The position numbers and the translations under genes are program-made. A stretch of DNA of 64,000 nucleotides from Sinorhizobium terangae (GTDB lineage: Bacteria > Pseudomonadota > Alphaproteobacteria > Rhizobiales > Rhizobiaceae): the NCBI RefSeq assembly GCF_009601505.1, contig NZ_WITC01000036.1:342127-406126 (forward strand), read 5' to 3'. Shown here one piece after another: positions 52,646-61,401 of the stretch; position 1 is the stretch's first letter; each line of letters opens with the position of its first letter. The notes under the pieces were generated by a model. It did not search any database, was not told where the DNA came from, and saw only the letters and a program-made list of their open reading frames with translations.

Positions 52646-53497
52646 TCAGTAGATACCGTTCGGGAAATAGCGCAGATAAATCTCCTCGAGCCTGCCGCTG
52701 CGCGACAGCGCCAGCAAGGCGTGATCGATCGCCTGGGTCAATGCCGGCTCGGCCTTGCGGTTCATGATCGTCAAGCCTTCGCCGAGAAAGCGCTCAGAGA
52801 AATAGGCGCCATCGAGCAGAGCGCAGCATCCTCCGGCGGCGCTGGCCGAAACCCAGAAGGAGAGCTGCATGCCGTCGGAGAAGACGGCCGCAACCGAACC
52901 CTGCCGCAGTGCGGAGAGCATTGCATCCCGGTTCGGAAAGGCCTTGGCATCGACCTTCGGAAAGAAGGCCTTCAGCATGGCCTCGTGCGTCGTGCCGGAA
53001 ACGACGCCGACGGGCTTGCCGTCAAGCGCGGCCGTGCTTGTCACGAGATCTTCGGCCTTGGTGTTGACCGCAAAACGAGCCGGCAACTGCATGAAGGGCC
53101 TGGAGAAGGCGAAGCGCTGGCGCAGCTCCGGGCGAACTGCGATGCCCGCGGCGACGGCCTCCCCCTGGCCTTGTTCCAACGCCGGGATGAGTTCCGCATA
53201 GGTCACCGCCTGAATCTGGCATTTGTCCTCGATCTCGAGCTCGCGGCAGATTTCGCGGGCGAGATCGACATGGAAGCCGGAAAGCTTGCCCGATTGGTCG
53301 ATGAAATTGAACGGCGGGAAATCGACTGTCGTCAGAAAACGAAGCCGCGCGAGTCCGGTCAGGTCCGGTCGGGCGATGCGTTCGCGGGCGTCGAAGAGGA
53401 GGGGCAGATCCCGCGATTGCGCGAGCACCGGTTCGGCGATGAGGAAGGCGCAGAGCGCGAGGATTCCGCAAATTCGTAGACTCAGGGCACGCGTCAT
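52646..53497 (-). CDS. Orphan periplasmic amino-acid-type binding protein
   Basis: A 283-residue family 3 solute-binding protein. The signal peptide (LRICGILALCAFLIAEPVLAQ) is followed by LRFLTTVDFPPFNFIDQSGKLSG, the typical lobe 1 start, and VVSGTTHEAMLK and YLRYFPNGIY further on. There are no permease or ATPase genes nearby, so it may serve a distant transporter or be a sensory binding protein. The ATG at 53497 begins the signal peptide; the longer frame adds a basic stretch of no obvious use. Confidence 0.85.
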   Translation of the reverse strand: MTRALSLRICGILALCAFLIAEPVLAQSRDLPLLFDARERIARPDLTGLARLRFLTTVDFPPFNFIDQSGKLSGFHVDLAREICRELEIEDKCQIQAVTYAELIPALEQGQGEAVAAGIAVRPELRQRFAFSRPFMQLPARFAVNTKAEDLVTSTAALDGKPVGVVSGTTHEAMLKAFFPKVDAKAFPNRDAMLSALRQGSVAAVFSDGMQLSFWVSASAAGGCCALLDGAYFSERFLGEGLTIMNRKAEPALTQAIDHALLALSRSGRLEEIYLRYFPNGIY

Positions 53498-53670
53498 TGC
53501 GATCCGATACTTGACGATCCGACACTGGGAGCCGCGGCCTGGAAACACGCGGATTCGATTTGGTTTTCCAGAGATTATCGAGATGTTGTCCGACTGGCTA
53601 CAGGAACCTTGACGAGACGGGCAGGCGCCACTCCGGAAGTTCCTTCATCGTTACAAGGGACAGAAGAAGT

Positions 53671-53745
53671 GGAGCGGGTGATCGGGATCGAACCGACGAC
53701 ATCAAGCTTGGGAAGCTGGCGTTCTACCACTGAACTACACCCGCG
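53671..53745 (-). tRNA. tRNA-Gly (anticodon CCC), CCA encoded
   Basis: Full cloverleaf on the minus strand. The acceptor stem GCGGGTG/CACCCGC is perfect and the CCA is encoded. The D-arm is GTTC/GAAC, the anticodon loop TTCCCAA (CCC at plus-strand 53711-53713) and the T-arm GTCGG-TTCGATC-CCGAT. The anticodon stem CCAGC/GCTTG has one C-T mismatch (positions 28/42). It reads GGG codons. Confidence 0.95.
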
Positions 53746-53787
53746 ACAGAAGCGGAAATTTCATCAACGGCCGCGTTCTGTCAAGCG

Positions 53788-53854
53788 CCTACAGCGTCGT
53801 GCGTCCTATTAGACGCACAAAAGGTCGCTGTAGCGCCGTGAATCGCTGCATCAC
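53788..53854 (-). repeat. Family B repeat fragment overlapping the dcd stop codon
   Basis: Inverted partial copy: CTACAGCGTCGTGCGTCC, TAGACGCAC, CGCTGTAGCGCCGTGAATCG, ending GCATCA. The last bases provide the TGA stop of the dCTP deaminase gene, read on the minus strand. Confidence 0.7.
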
Positions 53855-54948
53855 TCGGCGCGAAAATGCTTGGAAAGCTTCAGGCCTTGCGCCTGATAGT
53901 TCGAGCCGAGGTCGAGGCCATAGAGACCTTCCGGCCGCTCCATCATGTGCTCGTAGACGAGGCGGCCGACGATCTGCCCGTGCTCCAGAATGAACGGCAC
54001 TTCGTGGCTGCGCACCTCCAGCACCGCCCGACTGCCGCTGCCGCCGGCCGACGCGTGCCCGAAGCCAGGATCGAAGAAGCCGGCATAGTGAACGCGGAAC
54101 TCGCCGACCAGAGGATCGAAGGGCGTCATTTCGGCCGCGTAGAGCGGCGGAACATGGACGGCCTCCCGCGAGACGAGGATATAGAACTCGTCCGGATCGA
54201 GGATCAGATCGTCGCGGCCGCGGCTGTAAAGCGGCTCCCAGAAGTCGAAGACCGGGTGTTCCGCCTTCTTGTCGACATCGACCACCGAGGTGTGGTGCTT
54301 GCCGCGGTAGCCGATGAGGCCGTCCGGACCAGTGCCCTTGAGATCGATCGAGAGCGCAATGCCGCCGCCGGTGACGTTGGGCCGCTCGCTCGCCACGAGC
54401 ACATCGCTTTCGTGCAGCGCCAGCAACTCCTGTTCAGAGAGCACGGCATGCCCGACACGGAAGCGGATTTGCGACAGGCGGGAGCCGCGCCTGACGACGA
54501 TCGGAAAGGTGCGCGGGCTGATCTCCAGATAGAGCGGGCCGCTGTAGCCGGCGGGGATCTTGTCGAATTCCTGTGCCCTGTCGGTGATGACGCGCGTGAA
54601 GATATCGAGGCGGCCGGTGGAGCTCTTCGGATTGGCGGAGGCCGACATGTTCTCCGGTAGTGCGAGGCTCTCCATCAGTGGCACGATATAGACGCAACCG
54701 GTCTCCAGCACCGCGCCGTCGGTGAGGTCAATGACATGCAATTTCAGGCGATCGAGCTTATCCGCGACAAGGTGGGCCGGGCCGGGCATGAAGCTCGCCC
54801 GAACGCGAAACGCCTTGGCGCCGAGGCGCAGATCAAGGCTTGCCGGCTGGATCTGGTCCTCATCCAGCGGCCTCTCGCTTTTCAAGCGCCCCGAGGCAAA
54901 CAGCGCCGCAATCGCGCGGTCGGCCAAAATCCCTGTCTCGCGAGCCAT
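53851..54948 (-). CDS. dcd: 2'-deoxycytidine 5'-triphosphate deaminase, two-domain type
   Basis: A 365-residue protein, about twice the length of E. coli Dcd, made of two dUTPase-fold halves as in many alphaproteobacteria. Visible: IQPASLDLRLGAKAFRV and SANPKSSTGRLDIFTRVITD in the first half; DLILDPDEFYILVSREAVHVPP and GQIVGRLVYEHM in the second. It turns dCTP into dUTP in the dTMP pathway. AGGA lies five bases before the ATG at 54948; an in-frame ATG three codons earlier is possible. The stop codon lies in a repeat. Confidence 0.92.
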   Translation of the reverse strand: MARETGILADRAIAALFASGRLKSERPLDEDQIQPASLDLRLGAKAFRVRASFMPGPAHLVADKLDRLKLHVIDLTDGAVLETGCVYIVPLMESLALPENMSASANPKSSTGRLDIFTRVITDRAQEFDKIPAGYSGPLYLEISPRTFPIVVRRGSRLSQIRFRVGHAVLSEQELLALHESDVLVASERPNVTGGGIALSIDLKGTGPDGLIGYRGKHHTSVVDVDKKAEHPVFDFWEPLYSRGRDDLILDPDEFYILVSREAVHVPPLYAAEMTPFDPLVGEFRVHYAGFFDPGFGHASAGGSGSRAVLEVRSHEVPFILEHGQIVGRLVYEHMMERPEGLYGLDLGSNYQAQGLKLSKHFRAE

Positions 54949-55030
54949 ACCGATCCTCATTCCAGTTGCCCGACAAAACCAAACTCCGGGAATTGACGCA
55001 AGCACGCCCAGGCAGTATTGGAGCTTTATC

Positions 55031-55083
55031 CCGTGGTGATTTGGCCGGTCGGCTTGCAGCCACGTTAAACAAGTAGCTAAAAA
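55031..55083 (+). promoter_or_regulatory. SAM-II riboswitch
   Basis: Matches the compact pseudoknotted SAM-II (metA-type) aptamer known upstream of methionine genes in alphaproteobacteria. CGTGG (55032-55036) can pair with CCACG (55060-55064), GGTGATTTGGCC (55035-55046) is the conserved 5' segment, and GCTTGCAGC, CACGTTAAAC and GCTAAA follow in the expected order. It senses S-adenosylmethionine and controls metZ downstream. Confidence 0.93.
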
Positions 55084-55124
55084 GGCCGGGTGTCAAACCG
55101 GCCCGTTTCGCGGCCGGTTTTTTT
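55084..55124 (+). terminator. Riboswitch expression platform: competing antiterminator and terminator hairpins
   Basis: GGCCGG (55084-55089) can pair with CCGGCC (55098-55103). Alternatively ACCGGCC (55097-55103) pairs with GGCCGGT (55112-55118), followed by six more T residues, an intrinsic terminator. The two hairpins share 55098-55103 and exclude each other, so SAM binding probably selects transcription termination before metZ. Confidence 0.85.
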
Positions 55125-55144
55125 GTTTTGAAAGTGATTGTCGC

Positions 55145-56329
55145 ATGAGCAAGACTTGGCGCCCGGCAACCCAACTCGTCCACGGCGGAACCCTCCGTTC
55201 GCAGTACGGCGAGACCTCCGAAGCAATCTTTCTGACACAGGGTTTCGTCTACGAAACATCCGAAGCGGCCGAAGCCCGTTTCAAGGGCGAGACCGACGGC
55301 TTCATCTATGCGCGCTACGGCAGTCCGACCAACGACATGTTCGAAAAGCGCATGTGCATGCTCGAAGGGGCCGAAGACGCCCGCGCCACCGCCTCCGGCA
55401 TGGCCGCCGTTGCCTCGGCGATCCTCTGCCAGGTGAAGGCCGGCGATCACATCGTCGCCGCCCGCGCGCTTTTCGGCTCGTGCCGCTGGGTCGTGGAAAC
55501 GCTCGCGCCCAAATACGGCGTCGAATGCACGCTCGTCGATGGCCGCGATCTCGCAAACTGGGAGAAGGCGGTGCGCCCGAACACCAAGGTCTTCTTCCTG
55601 GAGAGCCCGACCAACCCGACGCTCGAAGTGATCGACATCGCCGGCGTCGCGAAACTCGCCGATCAGGTGGGCGCCAAGCTGGTCGTCGACAACGTTTTTG
55701 CAACTCCCCTCTTCCAGAAGCCGCTGGAGCTCGGCGCCCATGTGGTCGTCTACTCCGCCACCAAGCACATTGACGGCCAAGGCCGCTGCCTTGGCGGCGT
55801 CGTGCTTTCCAGCAAGGAATGGATCGACGAAAACCTGCACGATTATTTCCGCCATACGGGCCCGGCGATGTCGCCGTTCAATGCCTGGACATTGCTCAAG
55901 GGCGTCGAGACGCTTCCCTTGCGCGTGAAGCAGCAGACCGAAAGCGCCCGCCTGATCGCCGACTTCCTGGCCGAGCAGCCGCAGGTCGGCCGTGTCATCT
56001 ATCCCGGCCGCAAGGACCATCCGCAGGCGGATATCATCGCCAAGCAGATGAGCGGCGGTTCGACGCTGGTGGCGTTTGAACTGAAGGGCGGCAAGGAGGC
56101 AGCCTTCGCGCTTCAGAACGCATTGGAAATCGTCCGGATCTCCAACAATCTCGGCGACTCCAAGAGCCTGATCACCCATCCGGCGACGACAACGCACAAG
56201 AACCTGACGGAGGAAGCTCGCGCCGAACTCGGCATTTCCTCCGGCACCGTGCGCTTCTCCGCCGGCATCGAGGACGGTGAGGATCTCATCGAGGATTTCG
56301 CCCGCGCCTTGAGAAGCGTGAAGGCGTAA
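55145..56329 (+). CDS. metZ: O-succinylhomoserine sulfhydrylase
   Basis: A 394-residue PLP enzyme of the Cys/Met metabolism family that joins sulfide to O-succinyl (or O-acetyl) homoserine to make homocysteine in direct sulfhydrylation. The PLP lysine is K207 in YSATKHIDGQGRCLGG, and substrate contacts lie in YARYGSPTNDMFEKR. The ATG is 20 bp after the riboswitch terminator with only a weak ribosome site. The SAM-II leader makes it SAM-repressed; a strong terminator follows the stop. Confidence 0.95.
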   Translation: MSKTWRPATQLVHGGTLRSQYGETSEAIFLTQGFVYETSEAAEARFKGETDGFIYARYGSPTNDMFEKRMCMLEGAEDARATASGMAAVASAILCQVKAGDHIVAARALFGSCRWVVETLAPKYGVECTLVDGRDLANWEKAVRPNTKVFFLESPTNPTLEVIDIAGVAKLADQVGAKLVVDNVFATPLFQKPLELGAHVVVYSATKHIDGQGRCLGGVVLSSKEWIDENLHDYFRHTGPAMSPFNAWTLLKGVETLPLRVKQQTESARLIADFLAEQPQVGRVIYPGRKDHPQADIIAKQMSGGSTLVAFELKGGKEAAFALQNALEIVRISNNLGDSKSLITHPATTTHKNLTEEARAELGISSGTVRFSAGIEDGEDLIEDFARALRSVKA

Positions 56330-56355
56330 CTATAGCAGGCCACGTTTTGTTGATG

Positions 56356-56382
56356 CCGCCCGTACATGCACGGGCGGTTTTT
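56356..56382 (+). terminator. Intrinsic terminator after metZ
   Basis: A perfect 8-bp stem CCGCCCGT/ACGGGCGG with a 6-nt loop followed by five T residues, 27 bp after the metZ stop. It lies right at the end of the convergent phosphatidyltransferase gene. Confidence 0.9.
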
Positions 56383-56995
56383 ATTGCGGATCGAAGAAGC
56401 TGAGGCGGGCAAGAACGATCCGCGATACGGCCGTGTAAAGGCAGACGACCGCGAATACTGCCGCGAGAGGCGGGAACCACCCGGGAAACAGACAGAAGGC
56501 CAGAAAAACAACGATGGTCTCGGTCGCTTCGGCGAGCCCTGTCGTGAAATAGAGCGACTTTGCTCCGCGCACGCTGGTCGTCATCGCGCGCTTCTCGGCC
56601 ATGATGGAATAGGCGAGAAAGCTCGATCCGTTGACATAAAAGGAGAAAAGCAGAAATGCGCCGGCAAGGGCGTTCGCAGCTGGATCCGCGACGATGAAGG
56701 CGAGCGGGATTGCGCCATAGAAGGCGAAGTCGAGGACGATATCGAGAAATCCGCCGAAATCCGTGCCGTGGCTGGCGCGTGCGACGGCTCCGTCGAGACC
56801 GTCGCACAGACGGCTGAGCAGGATCATGACGGCTCCGGCGAGATAGAACCGGTATGCTATGAGACCGGCGGCCGCCAGTCCGAGACCGAGACCGAAAAAC
56901 GTGATGGTGTCGGCCTTTACGCCGCGCTTGACCAGAGCGGCGCCGAGCCGGTCAAGGAGCGGATCAAGCTGCCTGCGCACCGCACCGTCGAGCAT
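56381..56995 (-). CDS. CDP-alcohol phosphatidyltransferase family protein
   Basis: A 204-residue membrane enzyme with about six helices and the catalytic signature CDGLDGAVARASHGTDFGGF followed by LDIVLD (D67, D70, D88, D92). These enzymes move a phosphatidyl group from CDP-diacylglycerol, or a related CDP-alcohol, to an alcohol. The acceptor is not fixed; it is not clearly PgsA or PssA by its context. It is convergent with metZ and divergent from apaG. Confidence 0.87.
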   Translation of the reverse strand: MLDGAVRRQLDPLLDRLGAALVKRGVKADTITFFGLGLGLAAAGLIAYRFYLAGAVMILLSRLCDGLDGAVARASHGTDFGGFLDIVLDFAFYGAIPLAFIVADPAANALAGAFLLFSFYVNGSSFLAYSIMAEKRAMTTSVRGAKSLYFTTGLAEATETIVVFLAFCLFPGWFPPLAAVFAVVCLYTAVSRIVLARLSFFDPQ

Positions 56996-57105
56996 GGATC
57001 TCGGCTCCGCCTAATTTGAATGGGCCTCGTGCAATCTTGCTGTTATTCTTGCCGAAACCATATTGCAGTAGAATACCCAAATAGATTTGGCATAGGGTGT
57101 TGCAC

Positions 57106-57498
57106 ATGTATCGTGCCCTGACTCGCGACATCGAGGTCACCGTCGAACCGTACTATCTGGAAGAACAGTCGGATCCGGACGATAGCCGCTATGTTTGGGG
57201 CTATCGCATCGTGATATCAAACCATTCAGACATCACCGTTCGCCTGATGACCCGTTACTGGCACATTACCGACGAGAACGGCCAGGTGGACGAAGTGAGT
57301 GGCCCCGGCGTGATCGGCGAGCAGCCTCTGCTCAATCCCGGCGACACTTACGAATATTCCTCCGGTTGCCCGCTGGATACCCCCTCGGGCGTCATGTTCG
57401 GCCACTACAGCATGGAGGCCGAAGACGGGGAGACCTTCAACGTGGCGATCCCCGCCTTCTCGCTCGATTCACCCGGGCTTGTCCGCACCCTGAACTGA
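57106..57498 (+). CDS. apaG: ApaG/CorD family protein
   Basis: A 130-residue single-domain beta-sandwich protein at the usual ApaG length. Marks: [50 protein letters not shown] and the nucleotide-loop [19 protein letters not shown]. The function is unsettled; it is linked to Co2+ resistance and Ap4A levels in enterobacteria. AGGG lies upstream of the ATG at 57106. It is single-gene here. Confidence 0.93.
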   Translation: MYRALTRDIEVTVEPYYLEEQSDPDDSRYVWGYRIVISNHSDITVRLMTRYWHITDENGQVDEVSGPGVIGEQPLLNPGDTYEYSSGCPLDTPSGVMFGHYSMEAEDGETFNVAIPAFSLDSPGLVRTLN

Positions 57499-57508
57499 GG
57501 GTGCGGCT

Positions 57509-57560
57509 CCTACAGCGTCGCGCGTCTTACCAGACGCGCCAAGGACGCTTTAGCACCTCA
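57509..57560 (-). repeat. Partial family B repeat
   Basis: Inverted second hairpin CTACAGCGTCGCGCGTC, then CCAGACGCGCC and AAGGACGCTTTAGCACCTCA, between convergent apaG and hslO. Confidence 0.65.
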
Positions 57561-57571
57561 GTCGAGGCGCC

Positions 57572-58567
57572 TCACTGGGAGCGCACTTCGCTCGCCTCGA
57601 AGCGATAGGTGGTGGAGCAGAACTCGCACGTCACCTTGATCACGCCGTCCTCGATGCTGTTCTCGATATCGTCGCGGTCGAGCCCGGCCAATACCCCTCG
57701 GATCTTCTCGCGCGAGCAGCTGCAGCGATCAAAGACCGCTTGCGGCTGATAAACGCGGACTCCGCGCTCGTGGAACAGGCGATAGAGCAGCCTTTCCGTC
57801 CCGACGGTCGGGTCGGTCAACTCGTCGGTATCGATCGTTTCGACCATCACCTTGGCTTCCGACCAGAGATCGTCCTCCTCGAAGAGATGGATGGCCTCCC
57901 CCTCATCGCCATCGCCACCCGGAAGGTCCGGTTGGCGCATGCGTTCAGGTGCGTCCGGCAGGAACTGGGCAACCATACCGCCGGCGCGCCAGCGGTGCCG
58001 CGGCTTTCCGTCCTCGTCGCGATCGAGAAGCTCGGCGACACCGAGGCGCACCTTGGTCGGAATCTGCTCCGACTGACGGAAATAGGCGCCAGCAATGTCC
58101 TCAAGCGTTGCACCGTCGAGTTCGACAATGCCCTGGTAGCGCTGCATATGAGCGCCCTGGTCAATGGTGAAGGCAAGGACCCCCTTGCCGAGGAGCTCAT
58201 GAGGCTCTGTGCGTCCATCCTGCTCGGCTGCAGCCAGAGCTTCCTGACTGTAACGAGCATAGGCGCGAACTCGGTCCGGGGTGGAAAAATCGGCGACGAC
58301 AAGATCGACCGGACCATCACCCTGGGTCTGAACGATCAGCTTGCCCTCGAACTTCAGCGAAGTGCCAAGCAGTACCGTCAGCACCACTGTTTCAGCGACC
58401 AGACGAGCCACCGGCAGCGGATAATTGTGCCGCTCCAGGATGGCATCGAGCATCGGTCCGAGTTGCACGGCGCGTCCGCGCACATCGAGCCCCTCGACGT
58501 GGAAAGGCACGACATGGTCGTCACCGGCAAAATCGAACTCGCCAAGCCCCCGTGCTGTTTCTGTCAT
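57572..58567 (-). CDS. hslO: Redox-regulated chaperone Hsp33
   Basis: A 331-residue cytoplasmic holdase. The C-terminal zinc-redox switch has the four Cys in CSC (282, 284) and CEFC (314, 317), spaced CxC-x29-CxxC. Oxidation with heat releases zinc and activates binding of unfolded proteins. GGAG precedes the ATG, and the substrate-binding N-terminal domain is complete. It lies 266 bp downstream of argF on the same strand; that gap shows nothing recognisable. Confidence 0.96.
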   Translation of the reverse strand: MTETARGLGEFDFAGDDHVVPFHVEGLDVRGRAVQLGPMLDAILERHNYPLPVARLVAETVVLTVLLGTSLKFEGKLIVQTQGDGPVDLVVADFSTPDRVRAYARYSQEALAAAEQDGRTEPHELLGKGVLAFTIDQGAHMQRYQGIVELDGATLEDIAGAYFRQSEQIPTKVRLGVAELLDRDEDGKPRHRWRAGGMVAQFLPDAPERMRQPDLPGGDGDEGEAIHLFEEDDLWSEAKVMVETIDTDELTDPTVGTERLLYRLFHERGVRVYQPQAVFDRCSCSREKIRGVLAGLDRDDIENSIEDGVIKVTCEFCSTTYRFEASEVRSQ

Positions 58568-58833
58568 ATCTTGCTCCTTGCATCACGGGCGAAGTTGCGT
58601 GGAGACATGGATTTCTCCGGCGCAGCCTGCCCGTTATTTCATTTGACCCTGTCGCGAACGAAGTTGTCCAGAAGGTTGTGCATTTCGACGGTGCGCACGC
58701 GCCCGCAATGCACGATGACTGATGGCGACCACTGTCCGGTAGCAGAACCGGAGCCGCCCGCTTGCCGCCCTAAATTGTGTTTCAGCCCGATAAATTCAAT
58801 AGCCGTCCCGGTTTCCCAAGATCGGGCTGCTCG

Positions 58834-59751
<918 letters not shown>

Positions 59752-59784
59752 TGCTCAGAATTCCTGTCGTGAAAGTCGGGCCGC

Positions 59785-60984
59785 TCAGGCCGCCGCGTTG
59801 CCGCTGTTGCTCTTGACCGCCTCGGCGGCGCGCTCGATCCTTGCGAGCCCTTCCCGGGCCTCGGCGGCGGTGGTGATCAACGGCGGCAGCAGGCGCAGCA
59901 CGTTTTCGCCGGCGGGAACTACGAGCAGCTTCTCGGCGCGGATTGCTTTCAACAGGTCAGCCGAGGGCACCTTTGCCTTGATGCCAAGCAACAGCCCGTC
60001 GCCGCGGATTTCCTCGATCACATCCGGGAAACGGTCCTTGAGCGACGCGAGCCCCTGCCGGAAGACAAGAGCGACATCGCGCACCTGCTCGAGGAACCCG
60101 TCGGCAAGAACGACGTCGAGCACCGCGTTTCCGACCGCCATCGCCAACGGATTACCGCCATAGGTCGAGCCATGCGTGCCCGTGACCATGCCGGCTGCCG
60201 CTTCTTCAGTCGCCAGGCATGCGCCCAGCGGAAAGCCGCCGCCGATGCCCTTGGCGACCGCCATGATATCCGGCCGGATGCCGGCCCATTCATGGGCGAA
60301 AAGCTTGCCGGTCCGGCCAATGCCGGTCTGGACCTCATCGAGGATCAACAGCAGGCCGAACTCGTCGCAAAGCGCCCGCAACTCCTGCAGGAACTCCTTG
60401 CTCACCGGGCGAACGCCGCCCTCGCCCTGGATCGGCTCGATCAGGATCGCCGCCGTCTCGTCATTGATCGCATCCTTGACCGCGGCGATGTCGCCGAAGG
60501 GAACCTGGTAGAAGCCAGGTGCCTTTGGTCCGAAACCCTCGATGTACTTCTGTTGGCCACCGGCCGCGATCGTCGCGATCGTGCGGCCATGGAAGGCGCC
60601 CTCGAAGGTGATGACATGGAATTTTTCCGGGTTCCCCCTGGCGAAATGATAGCGGCGCGCGGTCTTGATGGCGCATTCCAGCGCTTCTGCACCCGAATTG
60701 GTGAAGAACACGCGATCCGCGAATGTCACTGCCGTCAGCCGGCGCGCCAGGCTTTCCTGGCCCGGAATTTCGTAGAGGTTGGAAAGATGCCAGACCTTGT
60801 CCGCCTGCGACTTCAGCGCCTCGACCAGGTGCGGATGGGCATGGCCAAGCGCATTCACGGCGACGCCGGCGGCAAAATCGAGATAGCGCGAGCCGTCCTC
60901 GGCAATGAGCCACACGCCTTCGCCTCGCTCGAAACGCAACGGCGCGCGCATATAGGTGTCGTAGAGCGGCGTTGTTGCGGCCAT
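59785..60984 (-). CDS. argD: Acetylornithine aminotransferase
   Basis: A 399-residue class III PLP aminotransferase. The PLP lysine K245 is in [16 protein letters not shown]216 in [17 protein letters not shown] pairs with the pyridine nitrogen, and [14 protein letters not shown] binds the phosphate. It makes N-acetylornithine (and may act on succinyl-diaminopimelate). AAGGAG lies nine bases before the ATG at 60984. A promoter and two hairpins lie upstream on the same strand. Confidence 0.95.
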   Translation of the reverse strand: MAATTPLYDTYMRAPLRFERGEGVWLIAEDGSRYLDFAAGVAVNALGHAHPHLVEALKSQADKVWHLSNLYEIPGQESLARRLTAVTFADRVFFTNSGAEALECAIKTARRYHFARGNPEKFHVITFEGAFHGRTIATIAAGGQQKYIEGFGPKAPGFYQVPFGDIAAVKDAINDETAAILIEPIQGEGGVRPVSKEFLQELRALCDEFGLLLILDEVQTGIGRTGKLFAHEWAGIRPDIMAVAKGIGGGFPLGACLATEEAAAGMVTGTHGSTYGGNPLAMAVGNAVLDVVLADGFLEQVRDVALVFRQGLASLKDRFPDVIEEIRGDGLLLGIKAKVPSADLLKAIRAEKLLVVPAGENVLRLLPPLITTAAEAREGLARIERAAEAVKSNSGNAAA

Positions 60985-61017
60985 GGCGAACTTCTCCTTC
61001 CGTCCTGTTGGCATCGA

Positions 61018-61067
61018 TATCGGGCGATCGCGCCCGATAAAAATCAAAAATGCCGCCTTTCGGCGGC
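61018..61067 (-). promoter_or_regulatory. argD leader with two hairpins, the first terminator-like
   Basis: Read in the argD direction: GCCGCC-GAAA-GGCGGC (61067-61052) followed by a U-rich run ATTTTTGATTTTT, then the dyad TATCGGGCG/CGCCCGATA (61039-61018) just ahead of the ribosome site. The first looks like an intrinsic terminator placed at the very 5' end of the transcript; an attenuator or a 5' stabiliser is possible. Confidence 0.5.
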
Positions 61068-61073
61068 GCAGGC

Positions 61074-61102
61074 ACTATTCCCATTTCGCACCGCAATGTC
61101 AA
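61074..61102 (-). promoter_or_regulatory. argD: Predicted sigma-70-type promoter of argD
   Basis: On the minus strand TTGACA (61102-61097), a 17-bp spacer, and AATAGT (61079-61074). The -35 is perfect and the spacer ideal; the -10 is a moderate match. Transcription would start near the first leader hairpin. Confidence 0.65.
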
Positions 61103-61270
61103 CAAAACCAAGGCTTGCAGCGCGCTTGAATGCCCGGATTCCGACGTGCGAAAAAACGTGCCGCAGGGGCTTGCAAAAATGCAACGGCCAGCCAGCAAGT
61201 TGGGGAAAACTCCGAAATCGATTCGGCGCGATTCCCGCGACTCTTGCCACGGAGTCACCCTGCCAGTAGG

Positions 61271-61285
61271 TTAATATTCAATTAC
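61271..61285 (+). promoter_or_regulatory. CtrA-type box upstream of gcrA
   Basis: TTAA, seven bases, then TTAC, matching all but one base of the core TTAA-N7-TTAA box bound by the cell-cycle regulator CtrA. It is 117 bp before the gcrA start. CtrA represses gcrA in Caulobacter, which makes the site plausible. Confidence 0.5.
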
Positions 61286-61331
61286 TAGACGCATGCGGCG
61301 GACCTAGTCACCAAAAGAGTTATCGCGTTGC

Positions 61332-61355
61332 AGCTCCGGACTTTTTTCCGGAGCT
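61332..61355. promoter_or_regulatory. 5' hairpin in the gcrA leader
   Basis: Perfect 9-bp arms AGCTCCGGA and TCCGGAGCT with loop CTTTTT, 46 bp before the gcrA start. It is not followed by a T-run on the plus strand, so a stabilising or regulatory leader hairpin fits better than a terminator. Confidence 0.45.
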
Positions 61356-61401
61356 TGGTGATGGATTCTGCCATCCAACGCCGAGAACGGGGAGTGCAGA
61401 A

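Larger units (their letters stand above)
61137..61368. promoter_or_regulatory. Cluster of CcrM (GANTC) methylation sites upstream of gcrA
   Basis: GANTC sites at 61137-61141, 61220-61224, 61230-61234, 61239-61243, 61252-61256 and 61364-61368. Four lie within 37 bp. CcrM methylates these sites in a cell-cycle-dependent way, and GcrA itself reads the methylation at target promoters. The remaining sequence of this gap shows no gene. Confidence 0.75.
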
